Assembly (NCBI GenBank): GCA_910588405.1
Contig: CAJUPT010000034.1
Span: 1 to 35,192 of the forward strand
DNA length: 35,192 nucleotides
Direction of reading: 5' to 3'
Origin: an uncultured Lachnospiraceae bacterium
Lineage (GTDB): Bacteria > Bacillota > Clostridia > Lachnospirales > Lachnospiraceae
The position numbers were made by a program, and so were the translations under genes. The notes below the pieces were generated by a model. The model saw nothing but the letters and a program-made list of their open reading frames with translations, searched no databases and was not told where the DNA came from. Positions 7,630 through 15,243 of this stretch are shown piece after piece; position 1 is the first letter of the stretch; each line of letters begins with the position of its first letter.

Positions 7630-8808
7630 ATGAATTTGAAACACCGAATTGAAGCCTACTGGAACCAAAGAGCCGCCACTTATGACGAAATGCGGCAGCA
7701 ACATCTGAATGGCCCGGAATTCCAGTTCTGGTCTCAGGAATTGAAAAAACATCTTCCGGACGGTACTTTGAATATCCTGGACGTGGGAACGGGAACCGGA
7801 TTTCTAGCCGTCATAGCCGCATCCTTAGGGCACCGGGTAACCGCCGTCGATTTGTCGGAGGAAATGCTTCGGAAAGCCCGGTATGCGGCCTGTGAATTTC
7901 AGGTGCAAATCCGCTTTCTTAAAATGGACGCGGATGAACTGGAATTTTCGGAGGCCACTTTTGATGCCGTTTTATGCCGTAATACCATATGGACGGCAGA
8001 AAACCCTAAAAAAATTTATCAGGAAATATACCGTGTTTTAAAGCCGGAAGGATGCTTTTTAAATTATGACGCTGATTATGGAACGATGCGCTCGTCCGAA
8101 AATGTGCAGGAACCCGGGCTACGACGCCTTCTGGAAGAATGCGACGCCTATAAAGATCTGCTGGAAATCAGCCATGTGCGACGCCCTGAATGGGATATAG
8201 AAATCCTGCGCAAAATCGGTTTTGTCCACTGTGAATGCATGCGCAATATCAGCCGGAAACTGTCGCCCCACGGCGCAAAATCCAAACAGACCAAAAAGGA
8301 ACACTCTACTCATGGAGCCGTGAGAAAACATGCTATGTTTTTTATTTTTGCCGTAAAGCCGGCCTGCGCCGCCCCAGTCTCCGACATGGAAGATTTTGCG
8401 CTGTTTGACCGGCACAGCCAGCTTTTTTACATGGAAAACCGTCTGTTCGGAAATAACAAGGACACGGCCTTTTTTATCCTTGGCCTACTTTGCAGGCAGC
8501 CGGAAGGCTTGCGCTCCAGTGACATCACCGAGCATCTGTATATTCCCAAGCAGACCATAACCCGCCTGGTTTTCCAGCTTCATGCCGACGGATATATCCG
8601 CCAGGACATAAACCCCAGGGATAAAAGGAGCATGTTATTTTCTGCCACGCCCGCCGGACATGCCTTTTATGAACGGCAGTCAGAGGAACGGCTTGCGCTG
8701 TACAAACGCATCCTCTCCCGGTTCCCGGCAAAAAAAATGGAACAGCTAAATCAGCTATATGAAGCATTTCTGAATGCGTTTTTGGATGGGACGGAAACAG
8801 AAAGATAA
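7630..8808 (+). CDS. SAM methyltransferase-MarR fusion protein
   Basis: A 392-residue two-domain protein. Residues 1 to about 245 are a class I S-adenosylmethionine methyltransferase: motif I DVGTGTGFLA (51-60), an acidic AVDLSEEML motif II (72-80), and the post-I DAVLCRNTIW block, most like UbiE-type enzymes. Residues about 252 to 392 are a MarR-type winged helix with the typical wing NPRDKRSMLFSATPAG (328-343). GAGGG lies before the ATG at 7630. It diverges from the riboswitch 1 importer and shares a 570-base control region with it. It may methylate a small metal chelator or other molecule and sense it through the MarR half; this is inference. A real fusion is supported by the continuous frame and the terminator right after its stop. 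Confidence 0.85.
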   Translation: MNLKHRIEAYWNQRAATYDEMRQQHLNGPEFQFWSQELKKHLPDGTLNILDVGTGTGFLAVIAASLGHRVTAVDLSEEMLRKARYAACEFQVQIRFLKMDADELEFSEATFDAVLCRNTIWTAENPKKIYQEIYRVLKPEGCFLNYDADYGTMRSSENVQEPGLRRLLEECDAYKDLLEISHVRRPEWDIEILRKIGFVHCECMRNISRKLSPHGAKSKQTKKEHSTHGAVRKHAMFFIFAVKPACAAPVSDMEDFALFDRHSQLFYMENRLFGNNKDTAFFILGLLCRQPEGLRSSDITEHLYIPKQTITRLVFQLHADGYIRQDINPRDKRSMLFSATPAGHAFYERQSEERLALYKRILSRFPAKKMEQLNQLYEAFLNAFLDGTETER

Positions 8809-8863
8809 AACTTTTTCCCGGCAGGATTTGAGAAAACCGCTGTTTTTTGGCAATGTAAAAATG

Positions 8864-8894
8864 AAAAACAGCCGACATTTAACGGCTGTTTTTT
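8864..8894 (+). terminator. Rho-independent terminator
   Basis: AACAGCCG pairs with CGGCTGTT around an 8-base loop and is followed by a T-run on the plus strand, 55 bases after the methyltransferase-MarR stop. The A-run on the other side means it could also work in reverse. Confidence 0.85.
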
Positions 8895-9178
8895 CATCAC
8901 CACAGACATCTTCTTCCGATCCCAATCTCATATTATGTGTTCCTTACCAGCCCGGCATGATCGGCAAAGACATCTGCCCGGTTTTCATAACCAGCTCCCA
9001 CGCCCCCAGATATCGAGGAGGAAGGCATAAAGGCACGGAGCCGTTATGATGATTGAATGGAAAACGGATGCGGAAACTTCTTTTCCCTTCCGTCCTGGAT
9101 TCATTATATCAGGATTCTCCTATCCTGGGTATTGCCTTTTTTTACATAGGCGACGCATAAAAAAATGATCCCCGTCCC
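8895..9178. other. Intergenic stretch without recognised gene
   Basis: About 280 bases between the terminator and the end of the truncated LysR gene. Short frames are present on both strands but none has a good start signal or a recognisable product. It may hold decayed sequence, in keeping with the broken LysR next to it. Confidence 0.5.
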
Positions 9179-9454
9179 TCAATCCTTTTCACCGTCTTTG
9201 TCCTCTCCGAACATTGTCTCAATGTCGTCAACTTGTTTTAGCACATCTTTTGCGTGTCTGATAAACTGCTCCCCTTCCAATGTCAGAAACATCCCCTTCG
9301 CGCTGCGGTCAAACAAGGTGACATTAAGCCCCGCTTCCAGCTCCTTAACGGCACGACTCAGAGCCGGCGCTCCCACATACAACAGCTCCGCCGCTTTGTT
9401 GATTGATTTCGTTTCCGCGATTACCACGGCATATTTCATATGCGCAAGATTCAT
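9179..9454 (-). CDS. LysR-family DNA-binding domain only (truncated)
   Basis: A 91-residue protein that is just the LysR winged helix-turn-helix (SINKAAELLYVGAPALSRAV, then a VTLFDRSAKGMFLT wing) plus the start of the linker helix, ending KQVDDIETMFGEDKDGEKD. Normal family members have about 300 residues, so the effector domain is missing. GGAGG with good spacing precedes the ATG at 9454, so translation start is intact. It lies downstream of the orphan cobalamin riboswitch 2 on the same strand. It may be a decaying gene or a short DNA-binding protein that competes at LysR sites. Confidence 0.7.
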   Translation of the reverse strand: MNLAHMKYAVVIAETKSINKAAELLYVGAPALSRAVKELEAGLNVTLFDRSAKGMFLTLEGEQFIRHAKDVLKQVDDIETMFGEDKDGEKD

Positions 9455-9485
9455 ACCCCACCTCCGGGAAACTAGCCCATAACAC

Positions 9486-9519
9486 CAAAAAACCTGCCTT
9501 CATCCGAAAAAGCAGGTTT
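9486..9519 (-). terminator. Terminator downstream of riboswitch 2
   Basis: On the minus strand AAACCTGC pairs with GCAGGTTT and is followed by a T-run. It lies between riboswitch 2 and the truncated LysR gene, about 180 bases after the aptamer. Confidence 0.75.
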
Positions 9520-9697
9520 AAAAACAGGCAGAATATCCTCTTGCCCATGAACAAACATGCAAAACGGCAGTCAGCAATGCCCATATAAACGCAAAATGAA
9601 CCCATCAGGGCGAAAGGGCTGCCTGGGACATGAGTACTTGGCTCACTGCCACAAAAATAAACTGCTTTCTTCGGAAGCACTTTATCCTCAAAATTAG

Positions 9698-9828
9698 GCT
9701 GGTATCCTGACTTTCAGAGATTTTCGTCCTCTGGTTCACAGTGACCGGATCGCTCGGGATTCTCACCCGATTCCCCATTTGCTGCTCCTGCCGACCATCC
9801 CGGAGGAGTCACCTAATCCATGCTGATA
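9698..9828 (-). ncRNA. Cobalamin riboswitch 2 (short variant, orphan)
   Basis: Minus strand: the B12 box AGTCAGGATACCAGC, the core GGTCACTGTGA, and the GGGAATCGGGTGAGAATCCC block are all in order. The peripheral arm with GCCACTG and GGGAAGG, seen in the other four riboswitches here, is absent, giving an aptamer of about 130 bases. This resembles the smaller class II cobalamin riboswitches. No transporter or biosynthesis gene follows, only about 180 bases, a terminator, and the truncated LysR gene. Confidence 0.85.
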
Positions 9829-9830
9829 TT

Positions 9831-9859
9831 ATTTTAACGAAAAAAGAAAAAGTTGTCAA
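9831..9859 (-). promoter_or_regulatory. Promoter of riboswitch 2
   Basis: Minus-strand TTGACA (9854-9859), a 17-base spacer and TAAAAT (9831-9836): a near-consensus promoter driving the orphan riboswitch. Confidence 0.8.
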
Positions 9860-9910
9860 TATATTCACGGCAGTTTCAACAGTTTCAACAGTCAATCCTT
9901 TTTCCATCCG

Positions 9911-10021
9911 TCACAGCCGTAACGCTACCCCGTTGCGCACCTGCTCCTTCAAAAACAGCGCTCCTTTGATCCCCAGGTGGATTTTGGAAATTTTCATTTC
10001 AATTCTTTTACCAATTTTCAC
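9911..10021 (-). CDS. Possible 36-residue basic peptide
   Basis: A short frame starting GTG at 10021 with AGAGGTGAT before it, coding a basic peptide (starts VKIGKRIEMKIS, ends RNGVALRL). The ribosome binding site is good and the composition protein-like, but nothing in it is recognisable and the length is below what composition alone can support. It could be the decayed start of a lost gene upstream of riboswitch 2. Confidence 0.3.
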   Translation of the reverse strand: MKIGKRIEMKISKIHLGIKGALFLKEQVRNGVALRL

Positions 10022-10042
10022 ATATATCACCTCTTTCTAACC

Positions 10043-10206
10043 GCATTACACAAATGAGGATGGAACGCTGCTTTACGGCGGTTTTTACCATGTCTGCGGA
10101 ACACTGCCGAACAAAAAGGGCAAAAAGCGTGAATCTATCTGCCAGGAGGAATACTTTAATGTTTCCCGGGATTTTGGGATATGCTTTACGGACTCAGCCT
10201 GCCTGC
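10043..10206 (+). pseudogene. Fragment of the Cys-rich hypothetical gene
   Basis: This piece matches 1416-1579 of the intact Cys-rich gene at about 95 percent by eye and keeps its reading frame (HYTNEDGTLLYGG through CFTDSACLL), but has no start and runs into unrelated sequence at both ends. The neighbour on its right is the 3' end of the riboswitch 3 importer operon, just as the intact gene neighbours the 3' end of the riboswitch 1 importer operon. It is a duplication scar rather than a gene. Confidence 0.85.
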
Positions 10207-10252
10207 TCCCCCTGACTTTTCAGAAAACGGCTGCCTACCAGGTTCAGCAATT

Positions 10253-11374
10253 TCAAAGCGATTCCAAAAACGCCTCAAACCCGGCAGCCCCTTCTGCCTC
10301 CGTAATAGTAAACCGCAAAACTCCCGGCAGTTTTTCATCACCTTCCGATAAAATAACCACCTTTTTCCCTTCCTGGCAAGCATGTCTAAGCTGTGCATCG
10401 GCCTGAGCCTGGGATAGCATGAGAACGCCGAAAATACGGGCAGCTTCCGCATCCAGACTGTCCGGCGGCAGCATACCTGCTGAAAGATCCGCACCTTTGC
10501 TCCATAAGCGGTACATCCATTCCCTTACGTTTCCGCTCCGACACATCAGATGTACGCGAAGATCTCTCAGTTCCTGTGAACACTCCGCAGCAGTCAGTTC
10601 CGGCTGTGGAAAAAAAGGATTCCGGTAAAGCACCGTATCCAGATGATACGCCTGCTTCATCACCTCGCTCCGAAAGGCCTCTTTTGCTTCTCCCTGGGCC
10701 AGCAGTTTTCCTTCCTTTAGTAGATAGAACTGTTCGCAATATTGCAGCGCCAGGTTCAAATCATGAACCGCCGCCAGCACTGTTTTTCCCTGGGCCGCCA
10801 GCTTCTTTCCAAAAGCGAACAGCTGGCGCTGATAATACAGGTCCATATTGGCTGTCGGCTCGTCAAGCAGAATCACCCGGGTATCCTGCGCCAAAATCTT
10901 GGCAAACAAAACCCTTTGCCGTTCTCCGCCGGATATACGGGTTACCGGCACATCGGCAAGCTCTAAAGTTCCGGTTTCTTTCATAGCCGCCTCAATAGCC
11001 GCCTGATCATCCTGATGGTACCAGAGGCCCCTGTCCCAGTAAGGAAACCTACCAAACTCCACCACCTGCCTGCAAGTAAATGAAAAATTCAGGTTGGTAT
11101 TCTGATTCATCATGGAAATCAGCCGGGCAAATTCCTTCTCGGTGCAATTCTCTCGTTTCCGACCGCAAATCCGAATCTCTCCGCCGCACCGGTTTATCCC
11201 TATGATACATTTTAGCAATGTAGTTTTTCCTGCTCCGTTCGCCCCCAGCACACCCGCAAACACACCTTTGGGAACTTCCATGGAAATATCATGAAGGATT
11301 TCCCGTCCGTTGACGCCGTATGCAACCTGTCTCAGAAAAATGCCATTTTCCGATCCCGTATCCGCTTTTTTCAT
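10253..11374 (-). CDS. Cobalamin/iron-complex-type ABC importer, ATPase
   Basis: A 373-residue ATPase of the BtuD/FecE/FhuC group: Walker A GANGAGKTT, Q-loop MMNQNT, signature ISGGERQR, Walker B VILLDEPTANMD, and the H-loop in AAVHDLNLAL. Residues beyond about 255 form a 110-120 residue extra domain (containing LRVHLMCRSGNVREWMYRLW and SKGADLSAGMLPPDSLDAEA) absent from typical 250-residue members. Similar extensions occur in ATPases of corrinoid-type importers; their role is not established to my knowledge. The ATG at 11374 overlaps the permease stop as ATGA. It is the last gene of the riboswitch 3 operon, so corrinoid uptake is the likely function. Confidence 0.88.
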   Translation of the reverse strand: MKKADTGSENGIFLRQVAYGVNGREILHDISMEVPKGVFAGVLGANGAGKTTLLKCIIGINRCGGEIRICGRKRENCTEKEFARLISMMNQNTNLNFSFTCRQVVEFGRFPYWDRGLWYHQDDQAAIEAAMKETGTLELADVPVTRISGGERQRVLFAKILAQDTRVILLDEPTANMDLYYQRQLFAFGKKLAAQGKTVLAAVHDLNLALQYCEQFYLLKEGKLLAQGEAKEAFRSEVMKQAYHLDTVLYRNPFFPQPELTAAECSQELRDLRVHLMCRSGNVREWMYRLWSKGADLSAGMLPPDSLDAEAARIFGVLMLSQAQADAQLRHACQEGKKVVILSEGDEKLPGVLRFTITEAEGAAGFEAFLESL

Positions 11375-12387
11375 CGCATCTGCCCCTTCCTGTCCCGTTG
11401 GATCAAATATAGGAAATATGGCGCGCCGATCACTGCGCTGATAATCCCCACCGCAATCTCCGCCGGTGCGATCAGTGTCCTGGCAAGCAGATCGCAAAAC
11501 AGCAGAAAGGCTGCGCCGCATAAAGCGCAGGCCGGCAGCAGACAGCGGTTATCCGCCCCCAGAATCAGCCGGATGATATGAGGAACCACCAAGCCCACAA
11601 ACTGGATGCCGCCGCTGACACATACGGCCATAGCGGTCACCAGGCTGGTAACAAACAAAAACCGCTTCCGGCTCTGGTAGGGATTTAGGCCCACTGCCAG
11701 TGCTTCCTCCTCTCCCATCATCAAAATATTCAACTCCCTGCTGTGCCAGAGCAGATAAAAAACACCCAGCAGAATCGGAATCCACACCAGCCGCACATGC
11801 TCCCACCGGGTGGAGGAAAGGCTGCCCATAGACCAGTACAGATATTCCCTCATCTGCCCTTCCTCCATATAACTGAGGATCAGGGAGACCATAGCCCTCA
11901 GAAAGGCGCTAACAGCCATCCCGGCCAGCACCAACGTCAGAATCGGCACTCGCCCCCGGCGGGAAGAAAACAAAAACACACCAAAAGCCGTTATCAGCGC
12001 CCCCGCCACGGCCATCAGTGGCAACGCAAGAAAACTGATGCCAGACAGGACGGTAGCCACGGCCAGGATTGCTCCCAGGCTGGCGCCGCCGGATATCCCA
12101 AGGACGCCGGTGTCCGCCATCGGGTTCTGGTAAACACCCTGGATCACGGCGCCGGAAACTGACAGCGCCATCCCTGTTAGCATAGTCAGAACCACTCTTG
12201 GAAACCTGATATTATAAATAATATTGATGTGGGCTTCCGATGCCTGACTGGCTCTGCCAAACAGCTGGCTGAGAATGATTTCCGCTGTCTCATATAACGG
12301 CATGCTGACGGAGCCGATGACCAGCGCCAATAAAAACAGGACGGCAAGCACTGCTGCCAGCGCCATGAATACATATTTTTTCTTCAT
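11371..12387 (-). CDS. Cobalamin/iron-complex-type ABC permease
   Basis: A 338-residue FecCD/BtuC family permease with about ten spans. The hallmark NPMADTGVLGISGGASLGA lies near residues 92-110, and the coupling region with LILGADNRCLLP and the end PYFLYLI are typical. It is preceded by the binding-protein gene (24-base gap) and overlaps the ATPase by four bases. As a homodimer it would form the channel of the riboswitch 3 importer. Confidence 0.92.
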   Translation of the reverse strand: MKKKYVFMALAAVLAVLFLLALVIGSVSMPLYETAEIILSQLFGRASQASEAHINIIYNIRFPRVVLTMLTGMALSVSGAVIQGVYQNPMADTGVLGISGGASLGAILAVATVLSGISFLALPLMAVAGALITAFGVFLFSSRRGRVPILTLVLAGMAVSAFLRAMVSLILSYMEEGQMREYLYWSMGSLSSTRWEHVRLVWIPILLGVFYLLWHSRELNILMMGEEEALAVGLNPYQSRKRFLFVTSLVTAMAVCVSGGIQFVGLVVPHIIRLILGADNRCLLPACALCGAAFLLFCDLLARTLIAPAEIAVGIISAVIGAPYFLYLIQRDRKGQMR

Positions 12388-12411
12388 TTCGCAGAATATT
12401 TTCCCAACCCT

Positions 12412-13479
12412 TTACTGATACAATTCCGGATAGCAGCACTCTGCCACAAATTCCAGGCCATCGACGGCAAACTGGGAGACATTGGTAATCGAATTATCAG
12501 TGGACGCATAAATCCTTCCATTTTGAACGGCATCTACGCTTTGAAGGCTTTCATCATTCTTCACGTTTTCCACAAATGCCTGAAATTCCTCATCTGTATC
12601 TGCCGCCCATTCCACCAGAATAATCACCTGTGGATTCAGCTCCACAAGCTGTTCTTTCGAGATCTTCGCGGTTCCCTCCAGTCCGGCCTGGGCAGACAGA
12701 TTGATCCCGCCGGCCAGCGTCACCATGTCGTCAAAAATGGTGTCCTTGGCGTTACTGCTCTCATGCATGTTATAGGCCATGACAGTCACCCGTTCTTCCG
12801 CAGGAATAGAAGCAGCTTTCGCCTTCACTGCTTCCGTCCGCTCCCGCATATCATTTACCACTGCAGCCGTCTTCTCATCCTCTCCCAGCAGATAGCCCAG
12901 CTCCTCCACAATCCGGATCTGTTCTTCCATCGTTTTCGGCGTCGTATACCCATAATAAGGAATCTTACTGTCGGCAATCTGGGCTTTCAGATCCTCATCC
13001 AGCCATCCGGAACCAATGATAAAGTCCGGTTCCAGAGAAAAAAGCACTTCTGCGTTATTGCTGACCACTGGAATTGACTCATAAACAGACGGTTCTGCTG
13101 CCAGATAAGCACATCCGTTATCCAGGCCTGACAAACCTGCGATATGTGTTGCCTCAGCAAGGCCTAACAGCATTTCATCCGTACCGAAAACCATAGAAAC
13201 CACCTGTTCCGGCTTCGCCTCCAAAATCAGCCCGGAGCCTTCCGGCTGCCTCGGATACTTTACTTCTCCTTCTGCGCCTGCCATCGTTTCGCCTTCTTTG
13301 TCGGTTTCCGCCGGGGCAGTCTGGGTTTCCCCTTCGCCGCCTGCTTTCTCAGTTGCTGCCTAAGTATCCGCTGTCCCTGTTTCCTGTTGTATATTTTTAC
13401 TTCCGCATCCTGTCAGCAATGTCATACCTATCGCCAATACCAGCAGCCATGCCAACCCATTTTTCACCATTTGTTTCAT
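12412..13479 (-). pseudogene. Cobalamin-type binding lipoprotein with in-frame amber stop
   Basis: From the ATG at 13479, after a good AGAGGAG site, the frame codes a lipoprotein signal (MKQMVKNGLAWLLVLAIGMT, lipobox LTGC with Cys at residue 25) and the start of a linker, then hits TAG at 13360-13362 (codon 40). The same frame continues without interruption for another 316 codons as a BtuF/FecB-type binding protein (residues like VVSMVFGTDEMLLGLAEATH, and the closing NVSQFAVDGLEFVAECCYP). A single CAG-to-TAG change would explain it. Translation from the internal ATG at 13284 would give a cytosolic, signal-less protein. So this is either a recent nonsense mutation, a readthrough site or a base-call error. 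The rest of the operon is intact. Confidence 0.85.
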
Positions 13480-13507
13480 TATCTGATTCTCCTCTAAATT
13501 TAGATTC

Positions 13508-13544
13508 GCAACACCCCCTCCCGGGGCTTGTACGATTCTGTTGC
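13508..13544 (-). promoter_or_regulatory. G-rich leader hairpin shared with riboswitch 5 leader
   Basis: Minus-strand GCAAC and GTTGC arms enclose CGGGAGGGG close to the latter; a CTAAA-type A/T tract and the ribosome binding site follow. The same arrangement is seen at 22433-22468 ahead of the NifH-like gene. It may be part of the expression platform. Confidence 0.5.
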
Positions 13545-13592
13545 TGTTTTTTCATAGATTTCTTAATACTGTCTTCTTTCCTCCAATAAATG

Positions 13593-13633
13593 AAAAAAAG
13601 AAAACACCTCCATTGCGTAAATGGCGATGTGTC
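13593..13633 (-). terminator. Riboswitch 3 expression-platform terminator
   Basis: Minus-strand imperfect stem around CCATT..AATGG extended by CAC..GGTG, followed by TTTTCTTTTTTT. It lies between the aptamer and the binding-protein gene. Confidence 0.65.
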
Positions 13634-13694
13634 AATCCGGATCAAACCGGGTACATTCTTCTTCCCACCAAAAAGCAATGTCAGTTTGATACGG

Positions 13695-13862
13695 GCAGGT
13701 CTCCTGGCTTAAATCCTCATCTGCTCCACCTTCCCAAAAAACCAGTTTCAGTGGCACATATGGAACAGACATAATTATTACAGTAAAGCGGGCTGCTGCA
13801 GAATCTCACTGCATTCCCTTTTCAACGCAGATCACTGCGTACCCTGTATCCATTGTATTTTT
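13695..13862 (-). ncRNA. Cobalamin riboswitch 3
   Basis: Minus strand: a textbook B12 box AAGCCAGGAGACCTGC (13695-13710), GGGAAGG, GCCACTG, the GCAGTGAGATTCTGC block and the TTTACTGTAA core are present in the correct order. It precedes the BtuFCD-like operon. Confidence 0.93.
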
Positions 13863-13896
13863 TACAGCTATAAGCTACTTCCGAAAGTATGAACTC

Positions 13897-13925
13897 AGTA
13901 TAACGGATTTCATCCCTATTGTAAA
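13897..13925 (-). promoter_or_regulatory. Promoter of riboswitch 3 operon
   Basis: Minus-strand TTTACA (13920-13925), 17-base spacer, TATACT (13897-13902). Confidence 0.75.
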
Positions 13926-14009
13926 ATATGGATTTGGCATAAATTCATTCTAAATGGATATGTCTGCCGACTCATATACCGTCAAATCCAACAAAGCGGC
14001 CGACACGTT

Positions 14010-14906
14010 TTACCGGAACAGGCTGCGGATTCGTTCTTTTACCTCTGCGATATCGCGTTTATTCCACACTGCCATAATACGCAGGTCCTCCGTTCGCATC
14101 GGAATCAGCTTGACCTTTGGCGTATATTCCGGGTAAAACAGCTTTGGCCCCAGAGTGACTCCATGTCCCATAGACACCTGAACCACTGTGGTGACGTCAC
14201 TGTTTACATACCATACTGACGCCGCCTCCACCTGATGCTCCACACAGAGCTGATGAAGGCCAGAATGCTTCTGCGGGCTCTTTTCCGGCAGGCAGAACAG
14301 CAAGTCCTGTCCGTTCAGATCGCCGTAGGTAATGGTTTCAAACCCGGACAATGGATTATCCTCATGGACCGCCGCCACCAAGGGACACCGGGACACTTCC
14401 TTTACCTCAAAGCAATCCTGCCCCTCCGGCATATCCGTTTCCAGTATAAAAGCCATGTCAAGCTCTTTACTCTGAATATCCTCCAAAAGAAGCGCGGGAT
14501 TCTGACGTTTCACCTTAATTTCCAATTCAGGAAACCGGCCTGTCAGCTTTTCTAAAAACGGATACAAAAACGCGCCTGTATTTAATACCGGAAAGCACCC
14601 GATGGAAAAACGATTCATCAGAAACCGCTGCATACGGCTGGCCTCTGTTAAATCTCGTTCATAATCTGCCAGCAGCTTTTTCCATCTGTCATATAAATAA
14701 ATTCCGGTCTGTGTCAACTGTACGGTACGCCCGTCCCGTGCAAACAATGGCAATCCAATCTCCTCCTCCAGCGCCATCATTTTCTTACTTAGCACCGGCT
14801 GGGCAATATATTGCCGTTCCGCAGCCTGGGTAATGCTTCCGGTCTCCGCAATGGACAGAAAATATTGGATTTGCCTTAAAGACACATCAAAAATTTGATT
14901 CTGCAT
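14010..14906 (-). CDS. LysR-family transcriptional regulator
   Basis: A 298-residue LysR protein: HTH with SITQAAERQYIAQPVLSKKM, the GLPLFARDGRTVQLT wing, then an effector domain containing FSIGCFPVLNTGAFLYPFLE. GGAGG with good spacing precedes the ATG at 14906; the frame extends to 14942 but without a better signal. It lies downstream of orphan cobalamin riboswitch 4, on the same strand, with two terminators between. Whether any riboswitch transcript reads into it cannot be told from sequence. Targets could include the flanking importer operons. Confidence 0.9.
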   Translation of the reverse strand: MQNQIFDVSLRQIQYFLSIAETGSITQAAERQYIAQPVLSKKMMALEEEIGLPLFARDGRTVQLTQTGIYLYDRWKKLLADYERDLTEASRMQRFLMNRFSIGCFPVLNTGAFLYPFLEKLTGRFPELEIKVKRQNPALLLEDIQSKELDMAFILETDMPEGQDCFEVKEVSRCPLVAAVHEDNPLSGFETITYGDLNGQDLLFCLPEKSPQKHSGLHQLCVEHQVEAASVWYVNSDVTTVVQVSMGHGVTLGPKLFYPEYTPKVKLIPMRTEDLRIMAVWNKRDIAEVKERIRSLFR

Positions 14907-14960
14907 TGATTTCTTCCTCCGTACCAAAGCAACACGTAACACTTAAATGATCCGGGGTTC

Positions 14961-14990
14961 AAAAAATGGCAGGCCCGTCAGCCTGCCATC
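14961..14990 (-). terminator. Rho-independent terminator before LysR gene
   Basis: ATGGCAGGC pairs perfectly with GCCTGCCAT around a six-base loop and is followed on the minus strand by TTTTTT. It closes the riboswitch 4 unit before the LysR gene. Confidence 0.88.
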
Positions 14991-15150
14991 TTCTGAAAAA
15001 GAGGGTTAAATTTAAAAAAGAAGGTAAAAAATTGAGGAAATCCTCCAAGGAGGATCGGTCAAATACAACGGGCTATGGCTCCGACGAGGACTCCTATACC
15101 CCGGCGTTTTATCTCGACCGTGGACATCCGGAGAATTTCCTCATGATACT

Positions 15151-15173
15151 AAAAAAGCAGCTCCACGGCTGCT
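15151..15173 (-). terminator. Riboswitch 4 terminator
   Basis: AGCAGC and GCTGCT stem with a six-base loop, followed by TTTTTT on the minus strand, about 70 bases after the aptamer. Its position suits an expression platform. Confidence 0.8.
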
Positions 15174-15243
15174 TATATGTACATGAATTCTCAGAGATCA
15201 GTAGACTGTACCCTATGCACCGTAGGTCATATCCGCAAACCAA

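Larger units (their letters stand above)
14955..15232. repeat. Dispersed repeat, long copy
   Basis: The long version of the element at 1680-1811. It holds the same outer hairpin, the TCCGGAGAATTTCCT block and the AGACTGTACCC..AGGTCATAT block, plus two inserts missing from the other copy. On the minus strand TGAGGAAAT (near 15133-15142) can pair with ATTTCCTCA (near 15030-15040), enclosing about 100 bases and followed by a T-run, so a structured RNA is possible. It lies directly downstream of riboswitch 4. No convincing protein frame. Confidence 0.65.

Noticed and set aside
9345..9680. A 111-residue minus-strand frame after riboswitch 2
   Set aside because: It crosses a terminator and overlaps the LysR HTH in another frame, has many cysteines and aromatic residues of random type, and lacks a good start.
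10386..10739. Long shadow frames within the ABC ATPase genes on either strand
   Set aside because: They lie wholly inside better supported genes and have no family features.
13285..13479. Treating the ATG at 13284 as the true start of the binding protein
   Set aside because: A complete lipoprotein signal and a good ribosome binding site stand upstream in the same frame; the internal start would remove the export signal.
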